DNA of 64,000 bases from Flagellimonas beolgyonensis (GCF_003992615.1 NZ_RZMY01000016.1:310001-374000), one strand, 5' to 3'. Shown: positions 37,819-46,827, numbered from the stretch's first letter. Numbers and translations are program-made. The notes: generated by a model not told the origin, from the sequence alone.

Positions 37819-38229
37819 TCAGGTGTTTATCCGTTTCTTTTCCTCTTCTACAAGAATTTTTTCCAAATAGGAACGGGACAATGGTTTGTCCACATAACCC
37901 GCTATTAAATGGTGCTCCTTGGCAATGGTCCTATCACTGGAATTGGCAAATGCCGACAGCACATACACACTGGGCAACGGATGGTCCTTGAACAATTGCT
38001 GCAGATTATTGAGAAAATCCCAGCCACTCATCCCATCCATGACCAAATCCAAAAAGATAATGTCCGGAAGCTTATCTTCTTCTTCTGCCATGGTGATACA
38101 GGTCTTTAACCCTTCTTCACCACTGGAACAGGTAATGATTTCAAAATCACCGGGAGATTGTTGTATGCAATATCGGGTGGCAAACTGCGACACCAGATCA
38201 TCGTCTATTATGCATGTGGTAAGTTTCAT
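37819..38229 (-). CDS. Single-domain response regulator
   Basis: 136 residues. Receiver domain with acidic triplet DDD (9-11), phospho-acceptor Asp61 in IIFLDLVMDGMSGW, and switch Lys in IAGYVDKPLS. No output domain. Sits between tRNA-Arg and the sulfur island on the same strand as the latter but 103 bases past its end, so probably a separate unit. Its cognate kinase is not in view. Confidence 0.9.
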   Translation of the reverse strand: MKLTTCIIDDDLVSQFATRYCIQQSPGDFEIITCSSGEEGLKTCITMAEEEDKLPDIIFLDLVMDGMSGWDFLNNLQQLFKDHPLPSVYVLSAFANSSDRTIAKEHHLIAGYVDKPLSRSYLEKILVEEEKKRINT

Positions 38230-38332
38230 TTACGGGCAATTTAGCAAGGTTTGGGACAAGCAAAGCTATATGCATGTCCCTTACCTGCCATTCAAATTCG
38301 TTGTTTTGCCCAATTATCCCGTCAAATCAACC

Positions 38333-38746
38333 TTAATGCGGCAATTTTGGGCTCAAAACGCCATACAGGAACGCTCCGAGCAAGGCACCAAAGATCACCA
38401 CAAAAATGGGCCAGTACCCAGCTCCTGCCAAAATGTACATAGGTCCGGGACAGGCTCCCGCCAAGGCCCAACCCAATCCGAAAAGGGTACCCCCGGCAAT
38501 ATACCTTGTAAAAGATTTTTCCTTGTCCTCAATCTTGATCGGCTCTCCAAAAAAGGATTTAACCTTGGATCTTTTGATCACTTGTACCAGTATGATACCG
38601 ACAACCAAAGCGGAGCCGATAATACCATACATATGGAACGAATCGAACTGGAACATTTCATAGATCCGAAACCAAGAAGCAGCTTCCGATTTGTACAGGG
38701 TAATCCCCAAAATAGTTCCTACAATCATAAAATACATATTCTTCAT
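38333..38746 (-). CDS. YeeE/YedE-family membrane protein, second half (DUF6691-like)
   Basis: 137 residues with four membrane segments and the motif FGLGWALAGACPGPM, which holds the conserved Cys of the YeeE/YedE sulfur-transport fold. Together with the preceding 185-residue gene it forms a complete transporter split into two halves. In characterised members this fold passes thiosulfate by cysteine relay. The ATG overlaps the upstream stop by four bases, so the halves are made together. It is the last gene of the operon that begins with tolC at 45505. Confidence 0.88.
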   Translation of the reverse strand: MKNMYFMIVGTILGITLYKSEAASWFRIYEMFQFDSFHMYGIIGSALVVGIILVQVIKRSKVKSFFGEPIKIEDKEKSFTRYIAGGTLFGLGWALAGACPGPMYILAGAGYWPIFVVIFGALLGAFLYGVLSPKLPH

Positions 38747-39300
38747 GCTCCAAAAATTAAAGGGTACAACAAATGAACCATGACCAATCCGCCGATAAAG
38801 AATCCGATAACGGCAATAAGTGATGGTTTCTGTAAATTACTCAGTCCGGAGATCGCATGCCCCGAAGTACAGCCCGATGCATACCGGGTACCGAATCCGA
38901 CAAGGATTCCGGCCACCAACAATATGATCCAGACCTTGGGTTCTGTAAGTGCCTCCATACTGAACAATTCAGTCGGCAGATAGGCAGTACCCGCACTCTC
39001 GAACCCGAGTCCCTGTAATTTTTCCACCGTTTTTGGGGCAATGTCCACAGCATCGTTGGGTGTCAGATAATGAGCAGCAATAAAACCGCCAATTACTGAG
39101 CCAAGAACCACAAAAAGGTTCCATCGCTTGGACTTGACATCCGTTTTAAAATAATCGACAAATTTGCCCGCACCACCAATAGAACAAAAGGTTTCAAGAT
39201 TTGAGGACATGCCGAACTTTTTTCCCATTAGGATCAGTATTGCCATTAAAAAAGCAATAAGCGGCCCTGCGACATACCAGGGCCAAGGTTGATAAATCAT
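38743..39300 (-). CDS. YeeE/YedE-family membrane protein, first half
   Basis: 185 residues with about five membrane segments and the motif GTRYASGCTSGHAISG, the signature Cys site of YeeE/YedE proteins that transport thiosulfate or other sulfur compounds. Overlaps its partner half by four bases. A 71-base gap separates it from the DUF2892 gene upstream, but no operator-like site lies in that gap; it is therefore probably transcribed from the tolC promoter. Confidence 0.9.
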   Translation of the reverse strand: MIYQPWPWYVAGPLIAFLMAILILMGKKFGMSSNLETFCSIGGAGKFVDYFKTDVKSKRWNLFVVLGSVIGGFIAAHYLTPNDAVDIAPKTVEKLQGLGFESAGTAYLPTELFSMEALTEPKVWIILLVAGILVGFGTRYASGCTSGHAISGLSNLQKPSLIAVIGFFIGGLVMVHLLYPLIFGA

Positions 39301-39371
39301 TTGTTTTAGATTAATTATTAGTACTCTTCAAAATAATGAAAATCCCTCAGTTATAAAACCAAAAAATCACA

Positions 39372-39575
39372 TTAACTACATTTTTTGTCGGAGTCGGAAA
39401 CTCCAAATTTCTTTAGGATGTCCTCGAGCAAACACCATTTGGTGATCGAAGACTGCAAAAGGTTGGCTCCCACAAAAGCAGTGAACCACAACCAATTGAT
39501 ATTCAGATATATGGCCAGCAACAAACTGATCAAAATAAATGTGCCTGCCACTCCCCTAACAATTCTATTTCTCAT
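39372..39575 (-). CDS. DUF2892 family small membrane protein
   Basis: 67 residues: MRNRIVRGVAGTFILISLLL, two hydrophobic helices, then KWCLLEDILKKFGVSD with one Cys. Matches DUF2892/YgaP-type membrane domains, which often accompany rhodanese and sulfur genes. Lies ten bases after the PII-like gene in the operon. A second family member is at 48355-48561. Confidence 0.85.
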   Translation of the reverse strand: MRNRIVRGVAGTFILISLLLAIYLNINWLWFTAFVGANLLQSSITKWCLLEDILKKFGVSDSDKKCS

Positions 39576-39584
39576 ATTTTAATT

Positions 39585-39890
39585 TTAAACGGTTCTTTGA
39601 ACGGGAAGTTCCACAGCCCTAATTGGGTTGGTTGTCTCACTTTCCCTATTAAATTCTTCCAATAATCGGAACACTTCGGTCACTTTATCCTCCGGACAGA
39701 AGGAAAAAAACAGGTTTGAGGCAGCACCCCCGCGCTCACTTGGAAACCAACTGCTGGTATACAATAAGGGCGAGGCACTTTTGTAACCGTCGATGTCCGA
39801 GCCACTGAAACTTTCTATTCCAGCCTTTTTAAATATTTTGAGGACCTCTTTTTTATATTCCTCCACAGTGGTCACAATGATCATTTTCAT
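39585..39890 (-). CDS. PII-like small protein linked to the RND pump
   Basis: 101 residues from ATG 39890 (MKMIIVTTVEEYKKEVLKIF), one base after the RND stop. The start KMIIVTTV and the alternating fold, with helix EVLKIFKKAG, strand-loop region SDIDGYKSASP and closing strands, look like the ferredoxin-like PII fold. No GlnB T-loop tyrosine motif is seen. PII-like proteins beside transporters often bind nucleotides or metal and gate the transporter; that role is inferred. Confidence 0.65.
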   Translation of the reverse strand: MKMIIVTTVEEYKKEVLKIFKKAGIESFSGSDIDGYKSASPLLYTSSWFPSERGGAASNLFFSFCPEDKVTEVFRLLEEFNRESETTNPIRAVELPVQRTV

Positions 39891-39891
39891 G

Positions 39892-42800
39892 TTAGTTGTA
39901 ATTTTTACGTTCAATCATATAATACACCAAAGGCACCACCAAAAGGGTCAAAATGGTAGATACGATGGTTCCTCCCATCAATGATATTGCCAATCCCTGG
40001 AAAATAGGGTCGAACAAGATCACGAAAGCACCGATCACAACTGTACCGGCAGTCAACAAAATGGGTGTGGTACGCACGGCTCCCGCCTCGATCACCGCCT
40101 GTTTTAATGGAATGCCCTCATTCAACCTTAGGTTGATGAAGTCGATCAACAACACCGAGTTTCGAACCATGATTCCCGCCAGGGCGATCATCCCAATAAA
40201 GGAGGTTGCGGTAAAGAATGCGCCTAACATCCAGTGGCCCAATACAATCCCGATCAGCGACAAGGGTATGGCCACCATCATCACCATGGGGGCCTTAAAG
40301 TTTTGGAACCACCCAACAATCAACATATAAATGATCACGATCACACCTAGGAACGCAATGCCCAGATCCCGGAACACTTCCAAGGTTATCTGCCATTCGC
40401 CATCCCACTTCACGGTATAATCGTCCTCAAATTGGGGCTGCTCCATATAGAGTTCGTTCATGGTATACCCTTTGGGCAATTCCAATTGGTTCAATTTATC
40501 GGTCATCCCCAAAATGGCATACACCGGACTTTCCAATTCACCCGCCATATCGGACATCACATACACCACCCGTTTTTGGTTTTTTCTATAAATGCTCTTC
40601 GCTTTGGTTCCTTCTTTGATGGTCACCAAATCGCCAATTGCGATCATGTTCCCTTGTTGGGAAGCCACCTTAACTTGTTTGATCGCTTCCAAAGTGGATT
40701 TATCCTTTTCACTGATGGAAAGTACAATCCCAACTTGATCAAAAGCATCCTCATTGTACACATGGGTCACCGGATTTTCCCGGAATGCCATCGCCATTAC
40801 CTGAACAACTTGTTGTGGAGTAACCCCATAAAGCATGGCCTTTTCCTTATCCACCACAAAATCATATTCCACTTGATCGTCCTCTACCATCCAATCCACA
40901 TCCACCACATCGGGCGTGTTGTTCAAAATACCCTTTACCTTATCGGCAACAGCCATCTGTTCGTTGTAATCAGGCCCATATACTTCAGCCACGATGGTAG
41001 ACAATACCGGAGGTCCTGGGGGAACCTCAACAATTTTGATATTGGCATTGTACTTTTTGCCCAATTCTTGGATTTTTGGGCGCAACAATTTGGCAATGTC
41101 GTGGCTCTGTTCGTTACGATCGTGTTTGTCGATCAGGTTTACTTGAATGTCTGCCATATTGCTACCCCCACGCAGGTCGTAGTGTCTTACCAATCCGTTG
41201 AAGGTAATCGGTGCAGACGTCCCCACATAGCTTTGGTAGTTCACCACCTCCGATCTCGTGGACAGATAAGCTCCAATTTCTTTGGCTACGGCTGCGGTAC
41301 GTTCCAAGGTGGTGCCTTCGGGCATATCGATCACAACTTGGAATTCGTTCTTGTTATCAAAAGGCAACATTTTTACCGCCACCGATTTGGTGAAGAACAT
41401 GCCCACGGAAGCCAACAGTAGCACTACTGTAATGCCGATGAATACCCATCTTTTTTTACGGCTCTCGATCAACGGTTTTTCAAAACGCTCGTATGCTTTG
41501 TAAATGAACGTGTCCTGAATTTCGACAGGGGGCTTTTCCTCGCCTTTTTTCTTGTCCTTTTCCCTTAGGAAGATGTATCCCAAATAAGGGGTAATGGTCA
41601 ATGCCACAAACAGGGACAACAACATAGCGATGGACGCACCAATGGGCATGGGTGACATATATGGACCCATTAAACCTGATACAAAAGCCATTGGCAATAC
41701 AGAAGCAATTACCGTGAACGTGGCCAAAATAGTCGGGTTACCTACCTCATTGATGGCATAGAGTGCCGCATCCTTGAACGGCAATCGTTTCATTTTAAAG
41801 TGACGGTGCATGTTCTCCGCAATGATAATGGAGTCGTCCACCACAATACCTGTTACGAATACCAAGGCAAACAAGGTGATTCGGTTCAGGGTATAGTCCA
41901 ACATGTAATAACTTAGCAACGTCAAAGCGAAGGTAATCGGCACAGAAAGGAATACCACAAGGCCTCCTCTCCAACCCATGGCCAACATCACCACAAACGT
42001 TACCGCGATAATAGCACCGATCAAGTGCATCAACAATTCGGAAACTTTTTGGGATGCAGTCTGCCCGTAGTTTCGGGTAATCTCCACATGCACGTCGTCT
42101 GGAATCAGGTTGGTTTTTAAATGTTCCACTTTTTCCAAGACCACATCGGCGATCTTCATGGCGTCGGCTCCTTTACGTTTCGCAATGGAGAGGGTTACCG
42201 CTGGGTACTCCGATTGGTATGTTTGGGCTTTTTCACTGGCCCCGCCAAAGCCAAGGGACACATAATTCTTGGGCAACTCCGGTCCGTCCAAAACCGTGGC
42301 CACTTGTTTTAGGTATATGGGCTGACCTTGTTTGGTGCCTACGATCAGGTTTTCCAAATCTTCCTTGGTCTCCAAAAATTGACCGGTACTGATATGGAAC
42401 TCGGTATCGTTGGACAAGAAATTACCAGCATCCATTTGTTGGTTGTTGGCTCTAATCATTTGAGCCATGGCCAAAAGATCTACCCCGGACTCGGCCATTT
42501 TGGCCTTGTCCACCACAACACGCAATTGACGGTTACGGCCACCTATCTTTTTGGTAATGGAGACCCCGTTCACTTTTTCTATTTCATTGATCAATTCCCC
42601 AGAAATCTCACGTAACTGGAAATCGTTGTATTCGTCGCTCCAAAGGGTCAGTGCCAGCATGGGCACATCGTCAATGGCACGCGTCTTCACCAAGGGCATG
42701 GTTACCCCTTCGGGCATTTGGTCCATGTGCTTGTTGATCTCATCGTACAAGCGCACCAAGGAACGTTCGATGTCCTCGCCCACATAAAACTGTACAATCG

Positions 42801-43086
42801 CCATTCCCTGCTCCTGCATGGAAGTGGTGTACACATATTCCACCCCCTTGATGTTGGATATGATCTTTTCGAGCGGTTTTGTAATCCTGGATTCCACCTC
42901 TGTTGGGCTGGCCCCCGGGTATCCCACAAATATGTCCGCCATGGGCACATCGATCTGAGGCTCCTCTTCCCTGGGTATCAGAAAGGAACTGTACACCCCA
43001 ATGACCATGAACACGATCATGAGCAGCACCGTTAACTTTGAGCTGATAAACCCTTTCGCTATTTTTCCTGCAAGTCCGTCTTTCAT
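39892..43086 (-). CDS. RND efflux pump permease
   Basis: 1064 residues, full length, 12 membrane helices in two sets with large periplasmic loops. The helix-4 segment FVTGIVVDDSIIIAENMH has the paired Asp of the proton relay. It belongs to the broad AcrB/CzcA superfamily; the VDD pattern does not point clearly to metal export. With the adaptor and TolC genes upstream it makes a tripartite exporter. Placement in a sulfur operon suggests export of a sulfur-derived or metal-thiolate compound, which is inference. Confidence 0.93.
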   Translation of the reverse strand: MKDGLAGKIAKGFISSKLTVLLMIVFMVIGVYSSFLIPREEEPQIDVPMADIFVGYPGASPTEVESRITKPLEKIISNIKGVEYVYTTSMQEQGMAIVQFYVGEDIERSLVRLYDEINKHMDQMPEGVTMPLVKTRAIDDVPMLALTLWSDEYNDFQLREISGELINEIEKVNGVSITKKIGGRNRQLRVVVDKAKMAESGVDLLAMAQMIRANNQQMDAGNFLSNDTEFHISTGQFLETKEDLENLIVGTKQGQPIYLKQVATVLDGPELPKNYVSLGFGGASEKAQTYQSEYPAVTLSIAKRKGADAMKIADVVLEKVEHLKTNLIPDDVHVEITRNYGQTASQKVSELLMHLIGAIIAVTFVVMLAMGWRGGLVVFLSVPITFALTLLSYYMLDYTLNRITLFALVFVTGIVVDDSIIIAENMHRHFKMKRLPFKDAALYAINEVGNPTILATFTVIASVLPMAFVSGLMGPYMSPMPIGASIAMLLSLFVALTITPYLGYIFLREKDKKKGEEKPPVEIQDTFIYKAYERFEKPLIESRKKRWVFIGITVVLLLASVGMFFTKSVAVKMLPFDNKNEFQVVIDMPEGTTLERTAAVAKEIGAYLSTRSEVVNYQSYVGTSAPITFNGLVRHYDLRGGSNMADIQVNLIDKHDRNEQSHDIAKLLRPKIQELGKKYNANIKIVEVPPGPPVLSTIVAEVYGPDYNEQMAVADKVKGILNNTPDVVDVDWMVEDDQVEYDFVVDKEKAMLYGVTPQQVVQVMAMAFRENPVTHVYNEDAFDQVGIVLSISEKDKSTLEAIKQVKVASQQGNMIAIGDLVTIKEGTKAKSIYRKNQKRVVYVMSDMAGELESPVYAILGMTDKLNQLELPKGYTMNELYMEQPQFEDDYTVKWDGEWQITLEVFRDLGIAFLGVIVIIYMLIVGWFQNFKAPMVMMVAIPLSLIGIVLGHWMLGAFFTATSFIGMIALAGIMVRNSVLLIDFINLRLNEGIPLKQAVIEAGAVRTTPILLTAGTVVIGAFVILFDPIFQGLAISLMGGTIVSTILTLLVVPLVYYMIERKNYN

Positions 43087-43104
43087 TTTTCCTTGATTAA
43101 GGGT

Positions 43105-44193
43105 TTATTGAATGGTTACTTTAGCGCCATTGAACAGCTTGCCATCTGCGGATACGATATAGGTTTCGCCCGCAGACAATCCGGACAACACTTCCACTTC
43201 ATTTCCATAGGTCTCTCCCAAACGTAACCAACGTAATAGGGCCACATTGTCCTGACCCAAAGTATAGATACCGGTCAATTGTCCTTTTTGGATCAAGGCT
43301 ACAGATGGAACCGTTACCACTTTTTTGGTGTTTTCGGAAGTTTCCGTCTCGAGCCTTACGGTTGCATACATACCTGACAAAATCTTTGCATCGGTTTCAT
43401 CCAATTGTACTTTCATCAAATACTGCCCACCGGTGTTCTGTGCCGAAGCACTCAACTCGGTCACCTTACCGGTAACCGTTGTACCCAAGGCATTTATCTG
43501 AATCAATGCTTTGGCACCCACTTCTATTCCGATGATGTTGTCCTCGGCCACTTTGGCCACTACTTCAAACCCACCTGGAGATTCCACGGAAACCAAGGGC
43601 ACTCCCGGATTGGCCATATCACCTTCGTCGATATAGGTATTGGTAACCACGCCACTGAAGGGCGCCCGAATATTGGCATAGGCAAATTGGGAGTTTACTT
43701 CGTTCTTCATTTGATTTGCGGCTTCCAAACGTGCTTTGGCCATTTCGTAACGGGCGGTCATATCGTCCAATTCCTTTTGGGAAGCACTGTTCTCATTGAA
43801 AAGATTTTGGAATCTTTCATAATCCTTCTTGGCATTGTTGAAAGCAACGGTTGCCTCAACAATGGAAGCCTCCACTTGGGCCTTTTTGGCACGTAGGTCC
43901 ACATTGTTGATGGAAATCAACAGATCACCTTTGTTTACTTTTTGGCCGATCTTTACGGGCAACGATTCTACATAGCCCATCATACGGGTGCTCAACGTAG
44001 CTTGGTTCACTGCGTTTATTTGACCGCTTCCTGCCAAAATGGTGTTGCTGTCCCCGGTTTCCACCTCCGCAACGGTCACTGGAACCGCTGGTTCAATGTC
44101 CTGTTTTTGCGCTTTATCACTTCCACAACTTGCCAAGGTAATTCCCAAGGTCAGAGCGATGAAAGCATTTTTATATATCGTAGTGTTTTTCAT
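43105..44193 (-). CDS. RND periplasmic adaptor (HlyD/MFP family)
   Basis: 362 residues, lipoprotein signal ending TLASCGS. Barrel-sandwich halves LSTRMMGYVESLPVKIGQKV and ANIRAPFSGVVTNTYIDEGD flank a long alpha-hairpin (about residues 105-170). It joins the inner-membrane pump to TolC. Located 7 bases after tolC and 18 before the permease gene. Confidence 0.93.
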   Translation of the reverse strand: MKNTTIYKNAFIALTLGITLASCGSDKAQKQDIEPAVPVTVAEVETGDSNTILAGSGQINAVNQATLSTRMMGYVESLPVKIGQKVNKGDLLISINNVDLRAKKAQVEASIVEATVAFNNAKKDYERFQNLFNENSASQKELDDMTARYEMAKARLEAANQMKNEVNSQFAYANIRAPFSGVVTNTYIDEGDMANPGVPLVSVESPGGFEVVAKVAEDNIIGIEVGAKALIQINALGTTVTGKVTELSASAQNTGGQYLMKVQLDETDAKILSGMYATVRLETETSENTKKVVTVPSVALIQKGQLTGIYTLGQDNVALLRWLRLGETYGNEVEVLSGLSAGETYIVSADGKLFNGAKVTIQ

Positions 44194-44200
44194 GTTGCAA

Positions 44201-45505
44201 TTATTCTTTGGTTAAAAATGATACTAGTGATTGTGCTTGATTGTATTCGAAGATGGTTTGGTAGTAGGCCAATTGTTTTTCGGCATACATGGCCTCGGCC
44301 ATCAACAAATCGGTTGTTTTTTCCAGACCTTCCTTAAACCTATTGGTACGAATTCTCAATGATTCTTCGGATTGGTCCATAGCCAATTTTGAGGTTTGAA
44401 GCCTACTCTGCGCATCTTCAACCATCCTTCTGGCGCGTTGAAGCTCCATAGTACTCTTGGCGACGTACTGTTCGTATTCTTGTTTTGCTTTTTCATAGTT
44501 TGTCTTGCTCTTTCCTGCTTTAGCAAATCGTTGTGCCCCCTTAAAGACATCCCAACTTAAACTGGCGCCCACAATGTATCCTTTAGCGTCTGCACGAAAC
44601 ACTTGGTCGTCGTACATTTCGTAACTGGCAAAGGCATTGAGACGTGGCAAAAAGGTCATGTTCTCGGCTTTCATATTGGCCTTGTAGGCTTCGGACACCA
44701 AGTCCATGGCTTTCACATCGGCCCTGTTTTCCAAGGATGCATCATTAGTTGTTCCCAGGTCTACGGGCAGTAGTTCTTCGGAAGGTTGGTACACCACATT
44801 GCTTTGTTCGTTCATTAAAAAAGCCAAATAGTCAGAAGCATTTTTTACGTTGCTCTTGGCCGTGTTCAACTGGTTCTCCACCTCGTTGACCCTCACCTTC
44901 ACTTCCAATAGATCTGCTTTTTGCAATAACCCTTGATCATAGCTGTTTTGGGCCATGTTCAAGTTGGCATTGGCAGCCTCGAACGCTTTTTCCAGCACCT
45001 GTACCGCCCTATGGGCCAATTGTAACTGGCCAAAGGCCTTTTGTGCTTCAAAATCCAAATAATCCCTGGTTCGCAAGGCCTTAAGGTCCATGGCTTCCAT
45101 GGTGGTCTTGGCCGCTTTGCGTTGATAGAATCCATCCAAATTGATCAAGGGTTGCTCCACCGAAATCTTGGTGGCATAATTTTCCACTTGATCGGGATCA
45201 TTCAACAAATCCGGATTAAAATCGGCTTGGGTAAGTATGGCTTGGTTCAATTTGGAACCAAAGGCCATTAACGGATTGGTCGTAGCGATACCGGTATGCA
45301 AAACCGATATTTGAGGCAAAAAGATGGAGCTTGAAAATTGATAGTCGTATTTCGCCATCTTCGCCTCCTGCTCCGATACTTTGATACTTGCATTGGACTC
45401 TTGCACGCGTGCAAGGACATCCTCCAAGGAAATCTTTACCTGGTCCTGTGCCAGCAGTGATCCTTGAATGCAAATAAGTGTGATTGCTATAATAATTCGC
45501 TTCAT
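44201..45505 (-). CDS. TolC family outer-membrane channel
   Basis: 434 residues with signal peptide MKRIIIAITLICIQGSLLAQ and two repeats of the OEP domain (KISLEDVLARVQESNASIKVSE; later long amphipathic helices and LDVKVR-type segments). First gene of a seven-gene operon running to 38333. Its promoter carries the palindrome at 45556-45569 and a perfect -7 box. Confidence 0.93.
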   Translation of the reverse strand: MKRIIIAITLICIQGSLLAQDQVKISLEDVLARVQESNASIKVSEQEAKMAKYDYQFSSSIFLPQISVLHTGIATTNPLMAFGSKLNQAILTQADFNPDLLNDPDQVENYATKISVEQPLINLDGFYQRKAAKTTMEAMDLKALRTRDYLDFEAQKAFGQLQLAHRAVQVLEKAFEAANANLNMAQNSYDQGLLQKADLLEVKVRVNEVENQLNTAKSNVKNASDYLAFLMNEQSNVVYQPSEELLPVDLGTTNDASLENRADVKAMDLVSEAYKANMKAENMTFLPRLNAFASYEMYDDQVFRADAKGYIVGASLSWDVFKGAQRFAKAGKSKTNYEKAKQEYEQYVAKSTMELQRARRMVEDAQSRLQTSKLAMDQSEESLRIRTNRFKEGLEKTTDLLMAEAMYAEKQLAYYQTIFEYNQAQSLVSFLTKE

Positions 45506-45525
45506 ATACTTGTTAAAATTTGAGC

Positions 45526-45569
45526 CAAAATTAGAATCGTTCCAAGTTCCACACAGTAACCTGTGTTAC
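45526..45569 (-). promoter_or_regulatory. Operator plus -7 box for the tolC-RND-YeeE operon
   Basis: Palindrome GTAACCTGTGTTAC (45556-45569; six-base arms AGTAAC/GTTACT), 22 bases, then on the minus strand TAATTTTG (45533-45526), a perfect TAnnTTTG. The operator takes the place of the -33 box, as expected for a class II Crp/Fnr activator. Confidence 0.75.
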
Positions 45570-45829
45570 TAAAAAAATAGGGAGGAAAGGTGCCCTAAAC
45601 TGAAGAGATCCTTGCAAAGTAACTATGCCGCGGGACGCTGCACAATGATGAATATCAGGGTGTAGGAAAATTTATGGGCTGTGTTGGCAGTTGGCAACCC
45701 GACTTTTATTTGTGCAGTTCCAACCAAGGCCATGTAACCTAATTTACAGACCCCTTCATTACTCTACGTGCCCGTGAACAGAAACGGCCATTTTTACGTG
45801 GCCGCTTCCATATTACAATAGCATACTGG
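45570..45829. other. Spacer between the tolC promoter and the DUF2202 gene
   Basis: Contains a hairpin after the DUF2202 stop (45782-45807; arms CGGCCA/TGGCCG plus G-U and A-U pairs, only three T after it), and an imperfect operator-like palindrome GTAACCTAATTTAC at 45734-45747 without a matching -7 box. A 36-codon frame at 45623-45733 is not convincing. Confidence 0.5.
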
Positions 45830-46534
45830 TCAATTGCACTGTTCGCGTGCACCGTCCAAAATAATATCAAATGCTTCTTGTGTGAGAAACTGTGGCGCAT
45901 AGGTGGCACCATTATTTTCCAAGCTTTGTACAAAACTTCTCAAATGGTTGCGCGAACCACATTGCAGACTTGCAAACACCTCTGCAATATCCGAATTGGA
46001 TGTGGCCTGAATGTTTTCTTCCAGATCGATAATATCCAAATCTTCGATGGTGGCGCCAACTGTGAGTGCGGCCACTTCGTCCACAATGCCGTCCGTTACG
46101 AATTTATCGTACCAGGCCTGCAGGTCTTCGTTGCCAAATTGACCCTCTTCCAAGATTTCATAGTCAATATTGTAAGCTTTCACCAAGGTTTCTACGGCAT
46201 TCATGTGGGATTGCTCGCTTTGCATAATGTTTTCAAACTGTATCAATCCCCAATACGCATTCAAAAACTTATAAGTATCCCTCGCCAATTTTTCCTCTTC
46301 CAACATGAACAATAAGGCATTTTTGTCTTCTTCGTTGATAGTAGATGTGTTATCAGTGGTGTCATCCGAAGATTGATTGGAAGCATCATCCACATTGGTA
46401 ACAGCGTCATCAATGCCATTGTCAATTTGAAAATCCATCGGATCATCATTGGAGTCCGAGCAACCCATAATCATGGATGACACCAATAAAACCGAAAACA
46501 AAATCAATCCCAATCTTTCCAAACGTACTTTCAT
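45830..46534 (-). CDS. DUF2202 ferritin-like lipoprotein
   Basis: 234 residues, lipobox VSSMIMGC. A long Asp/Asn/Thr/Ser-rich linker (about 26-65) leads to a four-helix DUF2202 domain: LLFMLEEEKLARDTYKFL, IMQSEQSHMNAVETLV, and QCGSRNHLRSFVQSLE. The E-E and ExxH pattern is like a ferritin di-metal site. Biochemistry of DUF2202 is unknown. A GTAAC-N4-GTTAC operator lies just upstream, which puts this gene in the sulfur regulon. Confidence 0.88.
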   Translation of the reverse strand: MKVRLERLGLILFSVLLVSSMIMGCSDSNDDPMDFQIDNGIDDAVTNVDDASNQSSDDTTDNTSTINEEDKNALLFMLEEEKLARDTYKFLNAYWGLIQFENIMQSEQSHMNAVETLVKAYNIDYEILEEGQFGNEDLQAWYDKFVTDGIVDEVAALTVGATIEDLDIIDLEENIQATSNSDIAEVFASLQCGSRNHLRSFVQSLENNGATYAPQFLTQEAFDIILDGAREQCN

Positions 46535-46546
46535 AGCTTTTTCCAG

Positions 46547-46590
46547 TAAAATTGATATTTACCGGAATAAGCCACAGTAACAATTGTTAC
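46547..46590 (-). promoter_or_regulatory. Operator plus -7-like box for the DUF2202 gene
   Basis: Perfect palindrome GTAACAATTGTTAC (46577-46590), 22 bases, then minus-strand CAATTTTA (46554-46547), a relaxed -7 box. The ATG is 12 bases further on. Confidence 0.68.
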
Positions 46591-46695
46591 GGTTCCTCAA
46601 TGAAATGAAGTGCCCTAACAGGATTTTGGCAAAAAAGAAAAGTTTTAACGCGGCATAATACCTGCACACGTTAAAACTTTATATGAATGGAGAAA

Positions 46696-46827
46696 CTATT
46701 CTTTCTTTCCGCTATTCATCATGGCCAAGACGGCCACAATCAGAATAACGACCACCAGGGCAAACAGACCTATCATCCAGATACCGTTTTCCCAAACTAC
46801 CAAAGGAATCAAATTGAGTATTTTCAC
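46696..46827 (-). CDS. Small membrane protein (43 aa)
   Basis: Reads from GTG 46827 to TAG 46696: a short head MKILNLIPLVVWENGIW, one strong membrane helix MIGLFALVVVILIVAVLAMM, then NSGKKE. It lies 92 bases after the SQR-like gene on the same strand and may be its last cistron. The start is GTG because no ATG is available upstream in frame. Too short to identify; a small membrane partner is plausible. Confidence 0.5.
   Translation of the reverse strand: MKILNLIPLVVWENGIWMIGLFALVVVILIVAVLAMMNSGKKE

Noticed and set aside
45623..45733. 36-codon frame between tolC and the DUF2202 gene
   Set aside because: No promoter at the right distance and no coherent protein composition.
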